Below are positions 1 through 6,682 of a stretch of 10,443 nt of DNA, in pieces. Within the stretch, counting starts at the first letter, position 1. Every line of letters starts with the position of its first letter. The notes below the pieces were generated by a model that saw only the letters and a program-made list of their open reading frames with translations, was not told where the DNA came from and searched no databases. The stretch is from JAYEJW01 sp034716535 (GTDB lineage: Bacteria; Pseudomonadota; Gammaproteobacteria; Chromatiales; Chromatiaceae), in NCBI GenBank assembly GCA_034716535.1, contig JAYEJW010000344.1, forward strand, positions 1-10,443, written 5' to 3'. The translations under genes and the position numbers were made by a program.

Positions 1-312
1 CAGAGCTGAGTTTGCAGCGGGCCAACTGAATAATAAATTTCTCGGACGCAGAGCTGCGCAGCATATCTCAGACGCTTCGTGAGGAGCATGAGATACATGT
101 CTGGATTTGGTCTCGCATTTTTCGCTCATCAAGGAGCCGCATGTTGTCACCATCGATGCGATGGGATGATCTCGCGAAGGTTCAAGCGCAGGACCTCCGA
201 CCGCTGGGTGTCCGTTTGCTTTATACCCTTGCACGAGGGGATTGTTCAGAATGCCAGACAACTTTTTATCCGGCAGCAGAATCTCTGCTAGAACGGTTTC
301 TCCCGGGGTAAA
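1..312 (+). other. Unassigned region with one open frame (30-311), no recognised gene
   Basis: This stretch precedes the recombinase fragment and does not read as the missing recombinase N-terminus in any + frame. The longest uninterrupted + frame runs from just after a TGA at 27-29 to a TAA at 309-311. Its first ATG is at 141, preceded by AAGGAG at 131-136, which would give a 56-residue product starting MLSPSMRWDDLAKVQAQ and containing a C-S-E-C pair. I do not recognise a family. It could be a small hypothetical protein, the end of a longer gene cut by the window or by rearrangement, or chance. A TAG at 289-291 closes the recombinase frame on this side, so the recombinase homology really stops near 313. 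Confidence 0.25.
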
Positions 313-1041
313 GTGGTTCCGCGTCTTACAGAGGCGGGCATCGTGACGTCTTCGGGCAAACCGCGCTGGGACCGCAGCGTTGTGTGGGGGATACTACAGA
401 ATCCGGCCTACATGGGCCGAGCGGGCTTTGGCAAGACGCAGGCCCGAGATCCCCTGCCCCGCGTGCGTGCGTCGCGCCACAGCGCCGACACGTCCAAGAA
501 GAGCTCTTCGACGGTGCGCACCGAACGGGCTGAGTGGATCGAAAACCCGGTGCCGGCGATCGTCAGTGAGGAGCTGTTTCTTGCCGTCCGGGAGCAACTC
601 GACGAGAATCGGAAATATGCGCGTCAACGCCGCGGCGATGCGGCCTATTTGCTCCAGGGACTGACCGTCTGCGGTCATTGTCATTACGCCTATTACGCGA
701 AGAAGGTCAGCACAGCTGCCGGCAAAGGCCGCCAGAACTATGTCTATTATCGTTGCATCGGAACCGATGCCTACCGATTTGGCGGCGAGCGTATCTGTGA
801 CAACAAGCAAGTGAGAACGGAGCGGCGCGATGACTTCGTGTGGCAGCAAGTCACCGAGCTATTGGTGCATCCTGAGCGACTGAACGAAGAATACCAGCGC
901 CGGCTGGACGTTCTCGAACAGAACGAAAGGGTCAACGCTGATACGGCAGCGCTGGAAAGACGGAAGCGTCATTTAGAGAAAGGGAAGTCACGACTCATCG
1001 ACAGCTGCGCCGAGGGTATTATCGATTGTGCAAGACCGTAA
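313..1041 (+). pseudogene. Large serine recombinase, truncated at both ends
   Basis: The frame encodes the middle of a large serine recombinase (site-specific integrase/invertase type). Residues ~1-40 match the end of the Recombinase domain: 'LTEAGIVTSSGKPRWDRS' followed by 'ILQNPAYMGRAGFGK', the usual 'G..T..GK..W....V..IL.NP.Y.G' signature. Residues ~80-105 read 'PAIVSEELFLAVREQL'. A zinc-ribbon segment follows with Cys at 'VCGHCHYAYY' and again at 'YYRC' and 'ICDN'. The last third is Glu/Arg-rich and coiled-coil-like, ending 'SRLIDSCAEGIID' and then a premature stop, where family members usually continue for about 100 residues. The N-terminal catalytic resolvase domain with the nucleophilic serine (~140 aa plus linker) is absent, and the frame upstream is closed by a stop at 289. 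A GTG at 313 is the formal start but has no clear ribosome site. The product cannot catalyse recombination, so this is most likely the relic of an integrated element. The family call is firm; the cause of truncation is unknown. Confidence 0.85.
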
Positions 1042-1117
1042 GGGGCGTAATCACTCCCATCCTCAGCCTAATGGCGTCGGATAGAGTTGAGAATTCAGAG
1101 CACCGGTACGGATAAGC

Positions 1118-1198
1118 GACTGCCTCGAGGATGGCCTTTTCCGCGCCCTGTCGCCATTGGGCGCTACTGGGTGATGGGTTCGAGTTCCCTGGCAGACC
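1118..1198 (+). other. Degenerate tRNA-like 3' end (possible att relic)
   Basis: Bases 1174-1199 resemble the T-arm and acceptor end of a tRNA: TGGGTTCGAGTTCCC, then TGGCAGACCA. GGCAGAC at 1191-1197 can pair with GACTGCC at 1118-1124 in six of seven positions. A perfect 6-bp hairpin, GCGCCC/GGGCGC (1143-1148 with 1159-1164), lies between. The T-stem has a mismatch, the middle hairpin loop is 10 nt, and the D-arm is poor, so this is not called as a functional tRNA. Its place just after a broken serine recombinase makes a tRNA-derived attachment relic conceivable. Confidence 0.2.
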
Positions 1199-1243
1199 AT
1201 TCCGCAAACCAAGCATTGCTCGCTCACCGCGTTAAGAGTACAC

Positions 1244-2455
1244 ATGGAAACTAACACGAGTGACTTTCTGATCATTGGTGGAGGGGTTATCGGGATTAAC
1301 CTTGCCCTTCAGGCCAAGCGACGTTACCCCGACGCCAGTGTCACGCTGATCGAAAAGGAGAGCAGCTGTGGTACCCACGCCAGCGGTCGTAATAGCGGCG
1401 TGCTCCACGCTGGTTTCTACTATACGGCCGACAGCCTGAAAGCGCGCCTGACCAGGGATGGGAACCGGCAGTTAAGCGAGTACTGCCTCGAGCGGGGGCT
1501 TGGCCTCAATCGCTGCGGCAAACTGGTCGTCGCGAAAAACGACAGCGAACTGCCAGTGATCTATGAGTTGCTGGCAAGAGCGCGGCGCAACGGTGTTGAG
1601 CTGTACGAAGTGTCGGAATCGGAAGCGCGGGAAATCGAGCCGCGTGTTCGCTTCCACGGGCGTGCACTGTTTTCGTCCGCGACGGCGAGCGTCGATCCAA
1701 CGGAAGTCATGGAAGCCTTTGTATCTGATGCCAGGGACGCCGGAATTCGTATCCTCACCCGTACCAAATACCTGGGGCGCGGAAAAGACGGCGTCAATAC
1801 AAACCAGGGGCAGATAACGGCGGGCTACGTGATCAATGCGGCGGGACTCTACGCTGACAGGATCGCAAAGGATTTCGGGTTTGCCAAACACTACCGGATT
1901 TTACCGTTTAAGGGTCTGTATCTCTATGCGAACGAAGCAGGCGAGCCCTTACGAACCAACGTCTATCCGGTGCCGGATTTGCGCAACCCTTTCCTTGGTG
2001 TTCACCACACCGTAACACTGGATGGACGTAGCAAGATTGGTCCCACCGCAATACCAAGCTTTTGGCGAGAGCACTATTCCGGACTCGCAAATTTCCGGCT
2101 GGACGAATTTCTCGAAATCGTCGGCCGGGAGACGGAGTTGTTTATACGGAATGACTTTGACTTCAGAAGGCTCGCTTGGGAAGAAATGCGAAAGACCTAT
2201 CGTCCGCGTATTGTCGCGCTCGCGGGAGAGCTGGTTACAGGCGTGCGTACAGAACACTACACTCAATGGGGTGAGCCGGGCATACGGGCTCAGTTACTTG
2301 ATACCAGCACAGGCAAACTGGAAATGGATTTTAGAATAGAGGGGGACGACCAATCTTTTCATGTACTCAATGCCGTGTCTCCCGCATTTACCTGCTCAAT
2401 TTCGTTTGGTGAATATGCATTCGAACAGATCGCGAAATTGATTATACGCGGCTAA
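1244..2455 (+). CDS. lhgO: FAD-dependent oxidoreductase, L-2-hydroxyglutarate dehydrogenase (LhgO)-like
   Basis: This 403-aa protein belongs to the DAO/glycerol-3-phosphate dehydrogenase fold of FAD-linked oxidoreductases and is closest in pattern to LhgO (YgaF). LhgO oxidises L-2-hydroxyglutarate to 2-oxoglutarate and passes electrons to the membrane quinone pool. The N-terminal dinucleotide-binding motif is visible as GGGVIG (residues 12-17), followed by the acidic strand end VTLIEKE (33-39). The family hallmark 'SGRNSGVLHAGFYY' covers 47-60. 'INAAGLYADRIA' (from 197) is the second FAD-contacting segment. 'PFLGVHHT' with 'DGRSKIGPTAI' (from about 249) matches the substrate-domain signature, and 'GIRAQLLD' plus 'NAVSPAFTCSISFGEY' close the FAD site. 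Length is slightly below E. coli LhgO (about 420 aa), with no domain missing. ATG 1244 is preceded by AAGAG at 1234-1238. The gene stands alone, with no operon partner visible. The exact substrate is inferred; related family members use other 2-hydroxyacids. Confidence 0.85.
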   Translation: METNTSDFLIIGGGVIGINLALQAKRRYPDASVTLIEKESSCGTHASGRNSGVLHAGFYYTADSLKARLTRDGNRQLSEYCLERGLGLNRCGKLVVAKNDSELPVIYELLARARRNGVELYEVSESEAREIEPRVRFHGRALFSSATASVDPTEVMEAFVSDARDAGIRILTRTKYLGRGKDGVNTNQGQITAGYVINAAGLYADRIAKDFGFAKHYRILPFKGLYLYANEAGEPLRTNVYPVPDLRNPFLGVHHTVTLDGRSKIGPTAIPSFWREHYSGLANFRLDEFLEIVGRETELFIRNDFDFRRLAWEEMRKTYRPRIVALAGELVTGVRTEHYTQWGEPGIRAQLLDTSTGKLEMDFRIEGDDQSFHVLNAVSPAFTCSISFGEYAFEQIAKLIIRG

Positions 2456-2470
2456 TACCAGATTTCCGGT

Positions 2471-2500
2471 TTTTCGTTGGCCGAAAACTGCGAAGTTTTC
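2471..2500 (+). repeat. Two overlapping, mutually exclusive hairpins after lhgO
   Basis: TTTTCG (2471-2476) pairs with CGAAAA (2482-2487) across a 5-nt loop. The same A-rich arm, read as GAAAACT (2483-2489), pairs perfectly with AGTTTTC (2494-2500) across a GCGA tetraloop of the stable GNRA class. Only one can form at a time. The site begins 16 nt after the lhgO stop. No T-run follows, so it is not a standard intrinsic terminator, but it could protect or process the 3' end of the mRNA. Confidence 0.45.
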
Positions 2501-2544
2501 CGTCGACAAAGAGCGTGGTTCCCGATGGTATTTGCGCGGGTTGC

Positions 2545-2558
2545 TGAAGAGCTCTTCA
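2545..2558. repeat. 14-bp perfect palindrome
   Basis: TGAAGAGCTCTTCA reads identically on both strands. A palindrome of this length in a gene-free stretch could be an operator for a dimeric regulator, but there is no second copy nearby and no promoter to pair it with. Chance is possible. Confidence 0.3.
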
Positions 2559-3034
2559 CAAGCCGCTCTGCATTTGTCGAACGACCCGTAATAACGACTG
2601 TAAAGGACTTCCTCTTCTAAGCCCCTTCAGCAAAATCTGTGGGTGCCTTCTTTCGTCTCCCCGTCCGGGATCTGTATGTCAGCGCCCGGGCATTTATGTC
2701 ATCCTCAGTACGTACGCCCCCTGATCAAGCGCAAGGGGCCGTAATCATAAGCTTTTTTGTAGCGCCTTTACTGAATCCCATTGAGGCCCTGGCTATCCCC
2801 CATTTCGTCCGCTTTAGCCCATACACGGCGCAATCTTACAAACCTGGTCACGAATGTTTACGGTCCTCGGAAGACAACGCGTTGCGGCGTCACAAAGTGA
2901 CAAAACCTGTAACGCTGTGGTGAATTTTCTCTCGATCTGCACGCATCCGAGTCCAACCGGATCGCTCTTGTTACCCCATTCGGAGAGCTGATCCGAGGAC
3001 AACGAGTACCAGTCCACAGTCTCTTGATCCAGCC

Positions 3035-3062
3035 GCCGATTGCCGGGAAATCGGCATTTTTG
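3035..3062 (+). terminator. Terminator-like hairpin in front of copy A
   Basis: GCCGATT (3035-3041) pairs perfectly with AATCGGC (3049-3055) across a 7-nt loop. The run ATTTTTG follows directly (3056-3062). This is the form of an intrinsic terminator. It ends 40 nt before the ATG at 3103 and about 580 nt after lhgO. It may stop read-through from upstream, or act as an attenuator if the promoter of copy A lies further upstream. The 7-bp stem is short. Confidence 0.5.
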
Positions 3063-3102
3063 TTGCCCCCCTTCAGGTACTTAACACTGATGGGGTAAGA
3101 CC

Positions 3103-5532
3103 ATGTTCAACGCCTTTGCCCAGAAGCGACGCGATGACGGCGACTGTTGTGCTGCTCTCTCGTTAATTAAACGGCTTACAATATTTATCTTTCTTGTTTC
3201 TTTGGTGGGCGTTGTTGGAGGTGTTTCGGCGGCAGAAGTCGCGCTTGAATGGGACGTCGTTCCCGATGAGCGAGTTGCCCTCTACGAAGTACACTACGGG
3301 TTGGATAGCCGTGTCTACGACAGCCAGATCGAGGTCGAGACAAGCAGCGCATCGATCGCGGGATTGCAGGAAGGGGTGACGTACTATTTTGCAGTAACCG
3401 CATGCCAGCATGACCGAATGCTGTGCAGCGATTACTCTAACGAGGTCAGCACCACCATTCCGGCGGCAGCCCTGACTGCGGTCGCGGTAACGCCGTCGAA
3501 TCCAACCATTCAGACTGGCTCCACGCAACAGTTCACCGCTTCAGGGACTTACTCCGACGGCAGCACCCAGAACCTCAGCAGCCAAGTGACCTGGGCCTCC
3601 TCAGAAACTAGTGTGGCCACCGTCAGCGGCGGACTCGCGACTGGCAAAAGCGCCGGCACAGCCAGTATCTCCGCGGCGCTGGGCGGCATCGCTGGCAGCA
3701 CTACGCTCACCGTGCAAGATCCCCCTCCTCAGCCGCCCGTAGCCAGCTTCACCGCAAGCCAAACGAGCGGGACCGCGCCACTGACTGTTACCTTGGCCGA
3801 CACCTCCACAGGCGCAGTGACGGGCCGATCCTGGGACCTGGGCGACGGCACGTCAGCGACATCGGCAACGGTCGTCAAAACCTATACAACACCGGGGACC
3901 TACCAGGTGGTCCTCTCGGTCACTGGCGCCGGAGTCACGAGTACTGCGACGAAGACCATCAGCGTTGGGACCGCCGTCCCGGTCGCCCAATTTAGCGCGA
4001 GCCCCGTCATGGGCACAGCGCCACTGCAGGTGGGATTTGCGGATGCTTCGACAGGTATCATCAGCTCGAGGTCTTGGACCTTCGGCGACGGCGGCACGAG
4101 CACATTACAGAACCCGTCGCACACCTACACCAAGGCAGGTCTGTATACCGTTACTTTGTCCGTGTCCGGCCCGGGCGGTGTCGATACACTGACTCGCAGC
4201 TCTTACGTGCAAGTCGAGGCGTCCGAGGTCGCGATGGAGGTCGGTGAGTTGCTGGTCAACCACCTGTGGCAGCGGGTCGACTTCGCGGCGCCCTTCACGG
4301 ACCCGATCGTGGTCGCGCAATCACTCAGCAGTAATGGCGCACACCCGGCGGTGGTGCGGGTGGACGGTGTCGATCCGAATGGATTCTCGATCCGGGTGCA
4401 GGAATGGGACTATCTCGATGGATCCCACGCGAAGGAGACGGTGAGCTACATCGTCATGGAGCGTGGATACCATCAGTTGCCCGGTGGGTCCTGGGTCGAG
4501 GCCGGATGGCTGGAGACCAGTGCCACCAAGGCATTCGTGCACGAGCCCCTCAGCGCACCCTTCGCCGAGGTCCCGGTGGTGCTCGCCGGGGCCACCAGCA
4601 CCAACGAAGGGGACGCGGTCACCACCCGCCTGCGCAACATCACCGTCACGGGATTCGAGGTTGGCATGCGGGAGCAGGAGCTCAACACGCAGCAGCACCT
4701 GCCGGAGACCATCGACTACATTGCCTGGGAGCCGTCATTCGGCGTGGTCAACGGCCTGCACTATGAGGTGGGTCTCATGGGCATTGGGGTGACGCACAAG
4801 GCGCAGACTCTTGTCTATCAGGGCGCCTTTGCACAACCGCCGCTGTTCCTGGCCGACATGCAGAGCACCGCCGGCGGGGATACCGCGAATCTGCGCTGGA
4901 GCAACCGGAACGAGGCGTCGGTTGATGTCCGGGTCTCCGAGGAACAGTCGAGGGATGCCGAGCTGGGCCATGTCGCCGAGTCGGTAGGTTACCTCGTGCT
5001 GGAGCCGGAAGCCGCTCCGGAGGAGGGGCCGACCGGGGTCTGCACAACCCCTTGCAGCCTCTGGGACGATGCCACGACCCCGAGCCTGTTGGCGGACCCC
5101 GACACCGGTGCAGTCGAACTGGGCGTCAAGTTCCGCAGCGATGTAGATGGCCTTGTCACAGGCATCCGCTTCTACAAGAGCTCGCGAAACACAGGCACCC
5201 ATATAGGCAGTCTGTGGAGCAGCACGGGACAGTTGCTGACGCAGGCAACCTTCACCAACGAGACGACCTCGGGCTGGCAGTCGGTGGACTTCGCCACGCC
5301 AGTGGCGATTCAGGCCAACACCGTGTATGTCGCTTCCTACCACACCAATGTAGGCGGGTACTCGGTCGATGAGGGTTACCTCGCAACCGCATACGCTAAC
5401 GGCCCGCTACGTCTCCTGGCCGATGGCGAAAACGGCGGCAACGGGTTGTATCTGTACGGCGCAGGTGGCTTCCCAACCGACACCTACCGCTCCAGTAACT
5501 ATTGGGTCGATGTCGTCTTCACAACTCAATGA
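3103..5532 (+). CDS. Secreted modular surface protein, copy A (FN3-Big_2-PKD-PKD-repeats-DUF4082)
   Basis: This 809-aa exported protein is built from beta-sandwich modules. A long n-region with 'LIKRLTIFIFLVSLVGVV' and cleavage near VSA|AE (residue 43) marks a Sec signal. Residues ~45-118 are a fibronectin type III domain ending 'YYFAVTACQ...YSNEVSTT'. Residues ~122-205 are a bacterial Ig-like (Big_2) domain ('VTPSNPTIQTGSTQQFTASG ... WASSETSVATVS'). A proline linker leads to two PKD domains (~213-290 and ~292-371), with 'SWDLGDGT' and 'SWTFGDGG' cores. Residues ~378-645 hold three divergent repeats, and ~650-807 a DUF4082 module ('VELGVKFRSDVDGLVTGIRF', 'ANTVYVASYHTNVGGY', closing 'YWVDVVFTTQ'). 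There is no catalytic motif, no PEP-CTERM tail and no LPXTG motif. The role is inferred as carbohydrate or matrix binding, or adhesion, at the cell surface. ATG 3103 has a weak GGGG at 3092-3095. Residues from ~211 on are almost identical to copy B at 6683. A strong terminator follows the gene. Confidence 0.85.
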   Translation: MFNAFAQKRRDDGDCCAALSLIKRLTIFIFLVSLVGVVGGVSAAEVALEWDVVPDERVALYEVHYGLDSRVYDSQIEVETSSASIAGLQEGVTYYFAVTACQHDRMLCSDYSNEVSTTIPAAALTAVAVTPSNPTIQTGSTQQFTASGTYSDGSTQNLSSQVTWASSETSVATVSGGLATGKSAGTASISAALGGIAGSTTLTVQDPPPQPPVASFTASQTSGTAPLTVTLADTSTGAVTGRSWDLGDGTSATSATVVKTYTTPGTYQVVLSVTGAGVTSTATKTISVGTAVPVAQFSASPVMGTAPLQVGFADASTGIISSRSWTFGDGGTSTLQNPSHTYTKAGLYTVTLSVSGPGGVDTLTRSSYVQVEASEVAMEVGELLVNHLWQRVDFAAPFTDPIVVAQSLSSNGAHPAVVRVDGVDPNGFSIRVQEWDYLDGSHAKETVSYIVMERGYHQLPGGSWVEAGWLETSATKAFVHEPLSAPFAEVPVVLAGATSTNEGDAVTTRLRNITVTGFEVGMREQELNTQQHLPETIDYIAWEPSFGVVNGLHYEVGLMGIGVTHKAQTLVYQGAFAQPPLFLADMQSTAGGDTANLRWSNRNEASVDVRVSEEQSRDAELGHVAESVGYLVLEPEAAPEEGPTGVCTTPCSLWDDATTPSLLADPDTGAVELGVKFRSDVDGLVTGIRFYKSSRNTGTHIGSLWSSTGQLLTQATFTNETTSGWQSVDFATPVAIQANTVYVASYHTNVGGYSVDEGYLATAYANGPLRLLADGENGGNGLYLYGAGGFPTDTYRSSNYWVDVVFTTQ

Positions 5533-5553
5533 GACACGACATCTCTCCAGCAG
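3733..5553 (+). repeat. 1821-bp direct repeat, copy 1 (within copy A)
   Basis: This block recurs at 7037-8857 with a constant offset of 3304 bp and no gap. I found no mismatch from 3733 to 5431. Differences are at 5432, 5451, 5463, 5475, 5481, 5534 and 5543 only. The left edge is abrupt, at the first PKD domain within the proline linker. The right edge lies 21 bp beyond the stop codon. Five of the mismatches are in the coding part: three silent, plus Asn777/Ser and Asp793/Glu. Confidence 0.95.
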
Positions 5554-5646
5554 TGAAATCGTCTCGTCATCTGACAGGTCCGTTGAAAATCTTGCAATAG
5601 CGGGCTGAAAGACGAGGGACATAGGCTAAGGTCCTATACCACAGCA

Positions 5647-5690
5647 GCCGCGGCATCTCAGCATGGGATGCCGCGGTCTTCTTTTGCTTT
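5647..5690 (+). terminator. Intrinsic terminator of copy A
   Basis: CCGCGGCATC (5648-5657) pairs perfectly with GATGCCGCGG (5667-5676) over a 9-nt loop. A G-T wobble extends the stem by one pair, and the T-rich run TCTTCTTTTGCTTT follows. The 10-bp GC-rich stem and T tract are textbook. It lies 115 nt after the stop codon of copy A and has no counterpart after copy B. Confidence 0.85.
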
Positions 5691-5750
5691 CGCGCGTAGC
5701 GCAACAAGGGTACAGAACGCCAGGCCCAGCGACGTCAGGGACGAGCCTCG

Positions 5751-6326
5751 TTGCGCTCGCTATCGCCACCGGTCGGAGCAGGAAGAGACAAGGCCGACGC
5801 AAAGCAGCCAGGGCAAGCCGGCAACGCCCTGCACGCGTACGTGGAAAGCCAATGCGGCTGTGGTCATTGGACGCGGGCCGAGCCGGGTCGTTGCGCCGGC
5901 GAAGAAGGCTGGACGGTAGAGTTCACCGAGTGGCATCTAGTCGGCCCCGGGCTGGTGAGCTTGATTTGCGCCATGAACCTGTGCTGTTCGCGCGCTCGGA
6001 TCCGCGAGTTCCTGCACGACTGGCTCCAACTGGACCTCTTTACCGCCACCGTCAGTCAATGCATCCACGAGGCGGGCCGAGCCGTCGAGCCCGTCGTGAG
6101 GGACGAGATCGAGGAGGCGGAACGGGCACTACGCCATTGGGTCATCGCGCGGCGCATCGACTATGGTACCCGCACCGAACAAGGCTCGCGCGCCTTCGCG
6201 CTGACGATCGGCGTGATCGAAACCTGCCGCAAGCGCGGCGCTTCGCCCTAGCCGTATCTCGCCGAGGTGATCAGGCAGCGGCGCAAAGGCGTATCCGCTC
6301 CGGCTCTGCCGCAGCCTGTGGTGTAG
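5751..6326 (+). pseudogene. IS66-family transposase remnant, internally deleted
   Basis: Homology is recognisable from about 5850: 'CGCGHWTRAEPGRC' (the zinc-ribbon segment of IS66 transposases), 'EFTEWHLVGPGLVSLICAMN', 'IREFLHDWLQLDLFTATVSQ' and 'CIHEAGRAVEPVV'. At about 6105-6120 the text jumps directly into the C-terminal signature 'EAERALRHWVIARRI...GTRTEQGSRAFAL...VIETCRKRGASP'. The roughly 200 residues that normally lie between, including the first catalytic aspartates, are gone; the Glu of 'EAERAL' is probably the surviving third catalytic residue. A TAG at 6249-6251 replaces the usual Trp codon of 'SPWPYLAEV'. The same frame then continues 'PYLAEVIRQRRKGVSAPALP' to a TAG at 6324-6326. 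The N-terminal segment before the zinc ribbon is not recognisable. The element is dead for transposition. The family call is confident; the left limit is only the first ATG of the frame. Confidence 0.85.
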
Positions 6327-6370
6327 AATTCCGAGGTGGGTCGGTTAGCGGTTTTTCCTGCTTGAGCCCA

Positions 6371-6388
6371 GGGGGAGTGACCGATTAC
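6371..6388 (-). repeat. Probable right inverted repeat of the IS66 remnant
   Basis: On the complementary strand the end reads GTAATCGGTCACTCCCCC, beginning at 6388. It resembles the GTAA-CGG-CA type termini of IS66 elements and lies about 45 bp after the transposase frame, where the right end is expected. I could not find a matching left repeat, so the left end appears to be lost, and no target duplication can be shown. Confidence 0.45.
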
Positions 6389-6560
6389 AACGGTGACGTG
6401 ACGGGGCGGTTCCATTCGATTTTCAGGTTCGATTCAGAATCCTGTGCGATGATGTTGTTTTGCATTCGGCAGCAGACATCCTTTGCCGGCAGGATTTCGG
6501 GTGCGCTGGCGCAGCAGGGAGCCGGTTCTGCCGTTGTTTGACGCGGCGTCACCGCCTGTG

Positions 6561-6612
6561 GGGATCGACTTCCCCGCGGGCCGGCCTTCCATTCGGTTTG
6601 GGAAGCGATCCC
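6561..6612 (+). promoter_or_regulatory. Long bulged inverted repeat in the leader of copy B
   Basis: GGGATCG-A-CTTCCC (6561-6574) is complementary to GGGAAGCGATCCC (6600-6612): thirteen base pairs interrupted by one bulged A at 6568. The 25-nt loop itself contains the palindrome GGCCGGCC (6579-6586). No T-run follows, so it is not an intrinsic terminator. Its location 70 nt before the preferred start of copy B suggests an mRNA leader structure or a protein-binding site. The function is inference. Confidence 0.45.
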
Positions 6613-6682
6613 AACGTTCGCGCTTGCGCCCTGGATGGGGAGAACTGCGGTTGAATTTCTCGTCCCGCTAGGGGGAATATCG

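Larger units (their letters stand above)
2456..3102. other. 647-bp intergenic region without a convincing gene
   Basis: Short open frames occur here, including 94 codons at 2639-2923 on + and 67 codons at 2814-3017 on -. None shows a recognisable motif, a good ribosome site or gene-like residue composition, so none is called. What stands out are small inverted repeats (2471-2500, 2545-2558, 3035-3055), listed separately. I see no clear sigma-70 promoter for the gene at 3103, although its promoter should lie in this interval. Confidence 0.5.
6327..6682 (+). other. Intergenic stretch: IS66 tail and leader of copy B
   Basis: The first ~60 bp are the presumed end of the IS66 remnant. From 6389 to 6682 I see no coding region; the short frames here have no motifs. 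The segment should carry the promoter and 5' leader of copy B, but I could not fix a promoter by eye. Its main visible structure is the long inverted repeat at 6561-6612. Confidence 0.45.

Noticed and set aside
1118..1198. A functional tRNA gene
   Set aside because: The T-arm and acceptor are tRNA-like, but the T-stem is mismatched, the D-arm is poor, the anticodon-position hairpin has a 10-nt loop, and the 81-nt fold has no CCA at the right position.
1040..2747. Short direct repeat AAGGGGCGTAATCA (near 1040) and AAGGGGCCGTAATCA (near 2733) flanking lhgO
   Set aside because: It is fourteen bases with one indel, with no adjoining inverted repeats or mobile-element features, and is too short to claim as an insertion footprint.
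2639..2923. A 94-codon gene on the + strand in the gap after lhgO
   Set aside because: No ribosome-binding site, no recognisable motif and an implausible mixture of residues; it is treated as a chance frame.
4735..5343. A 202-codon antisense gene, present again at 8039-8647
   Set aside because: It lies fully inside the coding repeat of the surface proteins. Its duplication follows from the DNA repeat, and the sense strand has clear PKD and DUF4082 domains.
5663..6541. A 292-codon arginine-rich protein on the + strand
   Set aside because: It is a shadow of the IS66 transposase frame; the recognisable transposase motifs are in the frame of 5751-6326.
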